NCBI GenBank assembly: GCA_963990035.1
Contig: CAXDMJ010000001.1
Span: forward strand, 1 to 64,000
Origin: MGIIb-O2 sp963990035
GTDB taxonomy: Archaea > Thermoplasmatota > Poseidoniia > Poseidoniales > Thalassarchaeaceae
Length of the DNA: 64,000 nucleotides
Reading direction: 5' to 3'
Shown: positions 8,201 to 14,939 of the stretch, piece after piece
Layout of the letters: every line of letters begins with the position of its first letter
Numbering within the stretch: the stretch's first letter is position 1
Notes under the pieces: generated by a model
The model's database searches: none
What the model was told of the DNA's origin: nothing
The model's input: the letters and a program-made list of their open reading frames with translations, nothing else
Position numbers and translations under genes: made by a program

Positions 8201-10060
8201 CCAAACAAGAGTAATATCAAATTTAGAATTCGTATTAGATTCAATGGTATATACAAATGAATGCCCTGGTTTCAATTCTCTTGAGTCGTCATAAAATAAG
8301 TCTAAATCATTACTCATGGATGAAGGGAATATACTATTTGAAACATTAATCTGACCCCATCCTTCCAATGAATTAGGGATATCTGGGACTCCAAGATCAT
8401 CGGCACCATTGATTAATAATGCACGAATAAGATCTGAACGAGGTTCCGTCATTGACTGATTTTCACGAAGATATTGCCGTACCATTGTAGCAGCACCTGC
8501 AGCTACTGCAGTAGACATAGATGAACCATTGAGAGTCATGTAGAGAGGATTACCTGTGCCGACATGTGTTGACGATGAACAACTATCTCCCTCAGCAAAT
8601 TGAGCTTCATTCGCTCGAGCAGAACATATCATCACACCTGGAGCTACAAGATCCGGTTTAATTCGACCATCAAGAGTAGTACCCTTAGAAGATGTTGAAG
8701 ATACTGCTCCAGCCTCTTGACTTCCATATGACCCAGTAGTTGAGGTACCGATAGTTAACACATTTTTTGCAGTACCAGGTGGTGTTATACTTTCATAACC
8801 ATTCTCACCGAGATCACCTGCAGAAAATAATGCGAGAAAACTAGGTTGATTAACCATATAAGCATCTGCAGACCTTGAATCAGAGCTATATTCTCCAACA
8901 AGATTTACATTACCCCAACTATTAGTTTGAATCCTAGCATTTTGTTGATATGAATGAGTAAACATTTCGTAAAGAGAACCCCAACGTGCTAAAATCCCAG
9001 AACTATCAGCTTCAAGTTGATAGAAATGAAATGTTGCAGCAGGAACCATGCCCTCAGTGAATGAATCTCCGCTTCCGTCGCCAAGTAATGTAGATGTCAC
9101 ATGAGTCCCATGGCCACTATTGCGGTCTTGATGAGAATTATCCGGACCATATTGATTGTAAATAGCCCTAATACGGCCATTGAAATCACCATGATCATCA
9201 TCTATACCAGTATCTGATATCGCTAATATTTCCCCACTTCCATTTAGGACAATACTTGATTGATTTAAAGCATCATAAACACCAATTAATTGCTTTGCGT
9301 TATTGTTATGAATTGCAATTATAGATGAGGGGTTAATACTTAAGATTCGACCATCCATTGCTAGAACGGGAATCCAAGAAACATCAATATCCTTAAGTTG
9401 ACATAAATAAGCATCACAGATATCTCTTGTAATTGAACTATCAGATAAAGATTTAAAATCTTTCTCTAATTCATTTAATTCATTGATTCCAATGTCTGGA
9501 GCGGGTGTTATATCTAAGTCAACAATGATTCCACCTCTACCTGAAAGAGTAACTAAGTTTGGAGATACCCTCCAAGCAATCGGTAAGTCACCAATCCAAC
9601 GGACTTGTTCAGATTTTTCTAACAATTCTTTAGAATCTAAAATATCATCAATTGGCAATCGGATTATTAATGCCGAATCTGGAATTACATCTATAATCGG
9701 AAATTCATATAGATTAAGTAATTCGATTAATTTAGTCATATCTACACTGTTAGATTGAATTATTGCTAATCCTGTACGGTGTATAGCGGAAGAATCATAT
9801 AAATTCTCAGGACCAAGTGGCATAATGTCGATTAATGGGTCAAAATCTCCAAAAGGTGAGTGTATAATTCCAGTGAAATTTTTAATTCCATAAAACGAAT
9901 CAAAAACTACAGATAACTCATTCCATTCCTGTGAAGAAGTATCCACCATAGTAGATGTATTCGAATATTCTGATTGACTGGTTAAAGTTACTACTGCACT
10001 AGACCAAGTGGATAAAATAAGTATAAATAATATCGGGAAGACGTGTCTGAAGGTCTTCAT
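5294..10060 (-). CDS. Giant membrane-anchored Kp43-like subtilisin-family protease
   Basis: A 1588-residue secreted protein. It has a signal peptide (MKTFRHVF..., residues 1-24), a propeptide-like region, then an S8 peptidase domain: Asp283 in SDTGID, His317 in HGTHV and Ser514 in GSSMS. The Kp43-type block TPPGTAKNVLTIG and a beta-barrel (about 585-705, with LVNDLDL and NNVERVRL) follow. Next come a CARDB-like domain and a long run of immunoglobulin-like/NEW3-like repeats, a membrane helix (about 1461-1484) and a cytoplasmic tail ending GWDMEQWQTYG. The oxyanion position, normally AGN, reads AGD (Asp416, codon 8813-8815). It probably acts outside the cell on proteins or peptides while tethered. 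Codon 1 could lie 15 codons upstream (10105), but MKTF begins a normal signal peptide. Confidence 0.9.
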   Translation of the reverse strand: MKTFRHVFPILFILILSTWSSAVVTLTSQSEYSNTSTMVDTSSQEWNELSVVFDSFYGIKNFTGIIHSPFGDFDPLIDIMPLGPENLYDSSAIHRTGLAIIQSNSVDMTKLIELLNLYEFPIIDVIPDSALIIRLPIDDILDSKELLEKSEQVRWIGDLPIAWRVSPNLVTLSGRGGIIVDLDITPAPDIGINELNELEKDFKSLSDSSITRDICDAYLCQLKDIDVSWIPVLAMDGRILSINPSSIIAIHNNNAKQLIGVYDALNQSSIVLNGSGEILAISDTGIDDDHGDFNGRIRAIYNQYGPDNSHQDRNSGHGTHVTSTLLGDGSGDSFTEGMVPAATFHFYQLEADSSGILARWGSLYEMFTHSYQQNARIQTNSWGNVNLVGEYSSDSRSADAYMVNQPSFLALFSAGDLGENGYESITPPGTAKNVLTIGTSTTGSYGSQEAGAVSSTSSKGTTLDGRIKPDLVAPGVMICSARANEAQFAEGDSCSSSTHVGTGNPLYMTLNGSSMSTAVAAGAATMVRQYLRENQSMTEPRSDLIRALLINGADDLGVPDIPNSLEGWGQINVSNSIFPSSMSNDLDLFYDDSRELKPGHSFVYTIESNTNSKFDITLVWNDREGSAVANQSAPKLVNDLDLIVTSPSGEIYYGNNFINGISTIGGVQDDLNNVERVRLNLPEIGTWSVEIGHSGGYLQDYVLVITGDVTETVLPDLTVLPNSLSTSVESPLQGDTFLIEAQWKNQASGPTGSYTVLIEDLTDNSVIFSQLKTSLSGGSLASLSYPHIFSTTGIHTLKFTLDSNSEVEELNDELSGINNNIQELDVYVSQVGVRLTPLLEDGSLPSNPSEIVESKVRQIDPSVSSSVIFQLELRNEGTSEITVDISASPVQLSDSGGLLMAPEDEWWKLFNESGPWILSPSGDSGDNVIISIEFLDVDADVDNNIYALPGTFVSQITLWDKNAPTVFHSLQLKTVVERVEGLVTVVAGAESLGAIPGNFAQFSLSILNTGNGPTGYTISCETDNRWIIKVGDSGTSVLNLEPLSRLQFLPVTIRIRVPNEILGEPSSGTLEGVTCTTQSINDPNLFLIDTASLEVFESRDFTTEIFSQSDISLGPLGLAEDRSVLNGDLVTTKLVITNEGNVPSEYTIKVQNTWQTQLIEGTNEVVNGDITVNVLAGDNLTILINTIVPLSSSMGDSNIITIRTTLQNGDTLINGTKIIIEEFAALDIESPDRILVALGKSSIAPIKLQNIGNIPLDISLTIGSLPTGWSGGFLSGNSFEMDMNREAFISVGLDLPGGLSVGELEQKFSIIIEFTTPSGEVYFEAVELIVEVVPSIWIVLESEVIFIDEISSSNKGIFLINVTNDGNSVTQAEIYFSEVDGWDVRLSESIISDILPGESRALEVTVTPKSNANFGLTGIDIYANSTSLSEDVEITNSNLALQMSKERTTSTGGLSGILESIGLPSWTLALLFLLTLVGVSVLGLQMRKNSQALMSSEEELIPKGSALLSGTSNERRVAALDTSLGSGDTLTGGVSDDEIQAAIASSTPGKLMISPEGSAPLPLGGLPEGWDMEQWQTYGHLWWEQNQP

Positions 10061-10133
10061 ATCGTATGTCCGACACATGAAACCCTTTTGACCGTTAACA
10101 TTCAATGACTCGTGGTTTGATATTATTTAATTA

Positions 10134-11174
10134 CTAAATACCATAATACTCAGATATTGCTAAGTCAGTTTTAGCAACACTTACTTCCCAGTCTTTTTCA
10201 GTACCCATCAAAGCTCTAACACAATCAACATTTTCAGGAATAACATCGCTCTCTTGATGAATCGCTTGGAAATAATACAATCTATTCTCAATTAACTTAA
10301 CACCATCTTCCCATACAAATATTTCATGTAAATCGCCCCACTTTCTACCTATATCCCTAGCCATTTCCATTACTTCAGCAGTTGTAGGTATACGATCATC
10401 TTTTCCATTCATAACCACTATGCGCGGAGAGTTTTTCCACATATCAATTATCATCTCAGTAGATAGACCATGCCCCTCAGGTAAATCTGCAATAATTGCA
10501 TGAACATGCATTAGAGTAGTAGGTACTGCTACTGCAAGTGAATTAATTTGGATTTCGGGCTTAACTGTCATTACATCTGGTCCATGGTGACTAGGGACCT
10601 GAAGTACTGGTTTGATAGCATTAATAGGACCTTTAGCAGAATCTCCAGGATCTGCTGCTCGACGAATCATAGTACATTCAACTTTTAGAGAACCACAAAA
10701 ATCATACAAAGGAACTAATGTCCTTGAAAGACCAGTAGTATTACATGAAACAACACGTGTACCTTGTGCATTGAAGTTTTCAAGATGGTTAGCACAAGAT
10801 GTATATGAAAGACCAGTTAGTGAATGTTTCTCACCTCCTTGAAACATATATTTCACACCTGCTGCCTTATATTTTGCAATATTATCTGCTCCCATTTTTC
10901 CCGGCGCACAATCAATAACAATATCTGCAATTGATAATAAATCGGATAATCCACCTTTACAATCATAACCATGTTCTGAAAATGACGAGATTTTCTTTTG
11001 ATCATCAAAAGTACAATAGAGAGGAAATCCTCTCTTAACGGCTAATCCACAGCCAAAAGAAGGACCAGTTTTAGTAACACCGACAATACTCATATCTTCC
11101 TGTGCATCAATTGCATCCGCTACACGCTTTCCTATTGTACCGAAACCATTTATTGCGACTTTTACAGTTACCAT
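10134..11174 (-). CDS. gap: Type II (archaeal) glyceraldehyde-3-phosphate dehydrogenase
   Basis: A 346-residue archaeal GAPDH. The Rossmann start INGFGTIGKRVADA is near residue 8, and the catalytic cysteine is Cys144 in VSCNTTG. The family interconverts glyceraldehyde 3-phosphate and 1,3-bisphosphoglycerate with NAD(P) and serves glycolysis or gluconeogenesis. The frame could start at a GTG four codons earlier (11186), but the ATG at 11174 gives the usual N-terminus. A TATA-like TTTATACCC lies about 40 bases upstream, in the region shared with the divergent GXGXG gene. It is separated from the protease gene by 73 bp. Confidence 0.95.
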   Translation of the reverse strand: MVTVKVAINGFGTIGKRVADAIDAQEDMSIVGVTKTGPSFGCGLAVKRGFPLYCTFDDQKKISSFSEHGYDCKGGLSDLLSIADIVIDCAPGKMGADNIAKYKAAGVKYMFQGGEKHSLTGLSYTSCANHLENFNAQGTRVVSCNTTGLSRTLVPLYDFCGSLKVECTMIRRAADPGDSAKGPINAIKPVLQVPSHHGPDVMTVKPEIQINSLAVAVPTTLMHVHAIIADLPEGHGLSTEMIIDMWKNSPRIVVMNGKDDRIPTTAEVMEMARDIGRKWGDLHEIFVWEDGVKLIENRLYYFQAIHQESDVIPENVDCVRALMGTEKDWEVSVAKTDLAISEYYGI

Positions 11175-11209
11175 ATCCTCACACACTGACCCCTAGGGTA
11201 TTTACCATG

Positions 11210-11224
11210 CCCGGGTATAAACTC
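11210..11224 (-). promoter_or_regulatory. TATA-like element for gap
   Basis: The minus strand reads TTTATACCC at 11213-11221, about 42 bases before the chosen gap ATG. An archaeal TATA box here would start transcription some 15 bases before the start codon. The divergent gene begins 165 bases away on the other side. Confidence 0.4.
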
Positions 11225-11339
11225 TATCAATATACCCTTTTTCAGATTGAGGAGGAGTAGAATATTGAAGTATAGATGAATTAATGTCTCCAGCCGTCAG
11301 AATCAAGACCGAATACTATGTCAGAGTCATGAGAGTTGT

Positions 11340-12881
11340 ATGCGCGAAGTCACTGCTAAGAGTATTAAATTAAATCGCGACCTAGAGAAAATGCTCTCAG
11401 AAGCCCTAGATCGCGATTTACTGGTAAGAATAGGTTGGGGGCGAGGAGGTGATGAAAAACCTAAAGAAGGAGAAATAGGAGTGATTACACATCTTCCTGA
11501 AAAATCAAGAGTTTTACTATTAGGTAATTTGGGAGAATGCGCAGGTGCGATGAATCAAGGGGGTAATCTAACCATACAGGGTAATTGCTCTTCAATGGCT
11601 GGAGCCTTTCAAAAAGATGGGCGTTTAATAATTGAAAAGGATGCAGGTTCAAAGATTGGATCCCACATGAATGGAGGGATGATAAATGTCCAAGGGTCAG
11701 TATCAAATAATGCAGGAGAATCGATGAAAGGAGGGACTATACTCATTCGAGGGCATGCTGGTGAAAGAACTGGTGCTGGGATGTCGGATGGCTCAATAGT
11801 TGTATTAGGCTCTGTAGGAAAAGAACCAGGAGTAGGAATGACAGGAGGAAAAATATTCATTGCGGGAAATTGTCCTCCACCAGGTCATGGTGCTGATATG
11901 AGAAGTATTAATTCCAAAGAAATATTAGAAATATCTGAACATTTAGAGCCTCTTGGTTTGTCTATAAATAAAGATGCATTAGTGATAGTTCCATCAGAAA
12001 AATTACAAAATCATCTAGAATTACCTGAAACAAGCGTAATTGAAGGCTTTGAAAAAATATCAATAGTCCCCTCATCAAATAAGAGACTATCCAAACACAG
12101 CCCCCTAGACAACTATACTTTGATAAACCCAGTCGGTGATGATGAAAATGGGCTATTATTCCCTATTCCTTGGTTAATTCAGAAAGAACACTTGGAAGAA
12201 AATAAGTCATATATGATTTCTAAACAACCATGCATTGTAAGATCAAAACCAAGGAATATAGATTTACTATTAATAGATGAAAAAAACATAGTAGAGAGTT
12301 CAAAATACTTATCTCAATGTGCAGGTATTGTCCTCAATCTAGAAGAGCTCCCAGATATGAATGATGCTGAAATAGATGCATTATTAGTATCTTTAGGCAG
12401 TAAAATTCAAGAAAAATCATTAATGATATTGAGAGATAGAGTTGACAGAGTTGATAATCTATTCAGATTAATTGTGGAACTAAACTTAGATGGTGCCATA
12501 ATAGATGCTGCAAGTTCTGGAGGAAGTAGAGCATCAGCTGCATTACCAAAGATAGGTCTGGCTGCTAGAGCAATGAACATAAATGAACAAGGAAGACATC
12601 TAATGATTGAGTTGGATGAATCACCAAGTGCAGAAGACTTCATCATCGCCAAAGGCGCAGGCTGTTCGATAATAGTGGCGCCAGATACCGATGGATTATC
12701 TGAAGAAAATTTAGCATGGCTAGATTCAACTCTAAAAGGATGGATGATAGATTTAGGTATTGAAAGTATTGAAGAGATTACTAGAAGAAATCTTAGAGCA
12801 ATAGATTATGATACGGCTGCAATATCCGGATTAAGATTGATTGGTTACGACAGACCATTACCAATGTGGCTTGGAAATTAA
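11340..12881 (+). CDS. GXGXG beta-helix protein fused to a glutamate-synthase-like barrel remnant
   Basis: 513 residues. Residues about 50-205 carry repeated GG-x-I-x-I-x-G turns with MNGG/MKGG/MSDG/MTGG blocks. This is the GXGXG solenoid found at the C-terminus of glutamate synthase GltB and in FwdC-type subunits. Residues about 310-490 resemble the second half of the FMN barrel of GltB: LDGAIIDAASSGGSRASAALPKIG parallels the family's DGxxGGTGA region, followed by GAGCSIIVAP and a LGIESIEEI segment. The order (GXGXG first) is the reverse of GltB, and the 3Fe-4S cysteine cluster is absent. Activity is therefore uncertain; a structural or regulatory partner of a glutamate synthase or other amidotransferase is possible. 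It sits directly before pheT. Confidence 0.65.
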   Translation: MREVTAKSIKLNRDLEKMLSEALDRDLLVRIGWGRGGDEKPKEGEIGVITHLPEKSRVLLLGNLGECAGAMNQGGNLTIQGNCSSMAGAFQKDGRLIIEKDAGSKIGSHMNGGMINVQGSVSNNAGESMKGGTILIRGHAGERTGAGMSDGSIVVLGSVGKEPGVGMTGGKIFIAGNCPPPGHGADMRSINSKEILEISEHLEPLGLSINKDALVIVPSEKLQNHLELPETSVIEGFEKISIVPSSNKRLSKHSPLDNYTLINPVGDDENGLLFPIPWLIQKEHLEENKSYMISKQPCIVRSKPRNIDLLLIDEKNIVESSKYLSQCAGIVLNLEELPDMNDAEIDALLVSLGSKIQEKSLMILRDRVDRVDNLFRLIVELNLDGAIIDAASSGGSRASAALPKIGLAARAMNINEQGRHLMIELDESPSAEDFIIAKGAGCSIIVAPDTDGLSEENLAWLDSTLKGWMIDLGIESIEEITRRNLRAIDYDTAAISGLRLIGYDRPLPMWLGN

Positions 12882-12890
12882 GTGATTACT

Positions 12891-14645
12891 ATGCCAACTC
12901 TAAAATTCAATCATAGTATTTTGAAATTTATTCAAGATAAAAACGGAATCAAATATAATCCTGAAGAATGGGTTGAAAAAATGCCTTCAATAGGCTGTGT
13001 AGTAGAAGGGAACGATGAGTCAGGAATTGAAATAGAGATATTCCCGGATAGAACTGATTTACTAAGCCATGAAACAATTTCCAGAGCCGCTAGAGCTTTT
13101 CTAAATTCTGCAGAATATTCACCTGATTTCCAAATATTGGAGGGCGAATTGAGTTTAACTGTTGATCCATCTCTAGAAAATATCCGTCCAATAATATTAG
13201 CAGCAGTTGTAAGAGGAGTGGATAATGGAAGTAATTCAGAACAAAGAAATGAATTTATTCAATCATTGATGGAGCATCAAGAGAAATTACACCTGACTCT
13301 GGGTAGAAAAAGAAAATTCGCTTCGATTGGAGTGCATGATTTATCAGAATTAAAACCACCATTTAATGTAATCAGTGTAGATAAAAATCATACATTTGTG
13401 CCATTGGCAGAGAAAAAGGAAATGACTATTGAAGAGATATTAAAATCACATCCTAAAGGGAAAGAATATGCTGATTTGATGGCAAATATGGACAAATACC
13501 CAATTATCATCGATTCTAGGAATAAAGTATTATCATTCCCTCCGATTATTAATGGTGACCATACAACTGTTACAGAGAATACTACTGATTTTTTCATAGA
13601 TGTTACTGGTTGGGATGAGAGATCTTGTGAAGCATGTTTACTATTAATCTGCTTATCTCTAGCAGAAAGAGGAGGAGTAGTAGAATCAATTCAAATTAAA
13701 AATTGGAATGGAGAAATTTCTAATATACCAAGAGGAGATTCTAAAATTCATAAAGTTCCTGAGAGATTAATTTCAAAAATACTCGGTATTGAACTTGATA
13801 AATCTGAAATCGCTAATGCAATTAAAAAAATGGGTGGAAGATTAATCGATTCAAGGACTGTTACTGATGGCCCAGATAAAGCCGAAAAATGGGCTGATTG
13901 CGTGGTTGGTGAAAAAGAACATCTTATCGCTATGCCAAGATGGAGAAATGATATAATGCATCCTGTAGATATAGTTGAAGATATTGCTATAGGTTATGGT
14001 TATGATAACTTACCTGAACAATTGTCTACCGTTCATTTAGACGCTATCCCATTACCATCTTCAAACTTACGTCGAAGAATTAGTGCAAGTCTTTGCGCAC
14101 TAGGTTTACAGGAAACTCAGAGTTTAACATTATCGAATAATCGTGATCAATTTCATAAAATACGTTGGCCAGAAGTTGGTAAATGCACAGTTATTTCAAA
14201 TCCTATAACTCAAGACCATACTATGTTGAGGCAATACATACTTCCATCTTTACTGAATCTACTATCAGCAAATCGCCATCATGAATTACCGCAAAAAGTA
14301 CATGAATTAGGGACTGTAGTAAGAGACTCTCACAATACCAATCGAGTAGCATGGGCCTGTGCAGAAGTAGGAGGAGGATTTTCAGCAGCTAAAGGAATCG
14401 CTAGTGCTTTACTTAGAGATCTTGGTGCAGACTTAACACAGTTGAGGTGGACTCCAATTAATGAAGAAGAAGGCCCTTGGATCAAAGGTAGAAGTGCAAA
14501 AATAACACTTAATGATGTAGAATTAGGTCAAATTGGAGAGATAGATCCTAATGTATCATTTCAATTTGGTCTTCGTGTACCCATCCAAGCAGGGGAATTT
14601 GATGTCCATGCATTAGGCCAGGTAATACCTGATCCAGTCCTCTAA
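12891..14645 (+). CDS. pheT: Phenylalanyl-tRNA synthetase beta subunit
   Basis: A 584-residue archaeal-length PheT. Visible are the FPDRTDLLS motif (compare NRPDLLS) in the N-terminal part, the B5-like region with EDIAIGYGYDNLPEQ, and the LGLQETQSLTLSN start of the catalytic-like domain. No C-terminal anticodon-binding domain is present, as usual in archaea. With PheS it charges tRNA-Phe; pheS is not in the window. The ATG at 12891 is preferred to a GTG at 12882 that abuts the preceding stop. The tight spacing suggests co-transcription with the GXGXG gene. Confidence 0.93.
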   Translation: MPTLKFNHSILKFIQDKNGIKYNPEEWVEKMPSIGCVVEGNDESGIEIEIFPDRTDLLSHETISRAARAFLNSAEYSPDFQILEGELSLTVDPSLENIRPIILAAVVRGVDNGSNSEQRNEFIQSLMEHQEKLHLTLGRKRKFASIGVHDLSELKPPFNVISVDKNHTFVPLAEKKEMTIEEILKSHPKGKEYADLMANMDKYPIIIDSRNKVLSFPPIINGDHTTVTENTTDFFIDVTGWDERSCEACLLLICLSLAERGGVVESIQIKNWNGEISNIPRGDSKIHKVPERLISKILGIELDKSEIANAIKKMGGRLIDSRTVTDGPDKAEKWADCVVGEKEHLIAMPRWRNDIMHPVDIVEDIAIGYGYDNLPEQLSTVHLDAIPLPSSNLRRRISASLCALGLQETQSLTLSNNRDQFHKIRWPEVGKCTVISNPITQDHTMLRQYILPSLLNLLSANRHHELPQKVHELGTVVRDSHNTNRVAWACAEVGGGFSAAKGIASALLRDLGADLTQLRWTPINEEEGPWIKGRSAKITLNDVELGQIGEIDPNVSFQFGLRVPIQAGEFDVHALGQVIPDPVL

Positions 14646-14655
14646 TTGGGAATCA

Positions 14656-14847
14656 TCACTCAGTTTTATCATCTGAAAAAATAGCCATAGCATCGATGAA
14701 ATTTTTATTAGTAAGATGTGAACGATCAGATTTTTTATCATTATCTGTCCGTATTTCTCTTTCATATTCCACTACTTTATTTTTTTCAACTTTCAATGCT
14801 TTCGCGCTGTCGATAGATTTTTTTCTGAATGGCCATATTGGCGCCAT
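14656..14847 (-). CDS. Small basic protein of unknown function
   Basis: A 63-residue open frame, rich in Lys and Asp, starting MAPIWPFRKKS. It is convergent with pheT (10-bp gap) and divergent from the SGNH hydrolase gene. It has no membrane helix or cysteines. An A+T-rich CTTAAATCT about 45 bases upstream could be a promoter. It occupies the whole gap between two real genes, which supports it, but it matches no family I recognise. Confidence 0.5.
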   Translation of the reverse strand: MAPIWPFRKKSIDSAKALKVEKNKVVEYEREIRTDNDKKSDRSHLTNKNFIDAMAIFSDDKTE

Positions 14848-14939
14848 GATAGGTGAGATGCAACTAAGGACATGAATACTTCGTAGATTTAAGAGCGAAA
14901 CAGGGAGATAATGAAAGAGGAGACCACCTAGGACGAGGT

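Noticed and set aside
11187..11339. Possible tRNA or small RNA in the divergent gap upstream of gap
   Set aside because: No cloverleaf-like pairing or T-loop consensus could be found; the region looks like two back-to-back promoters.
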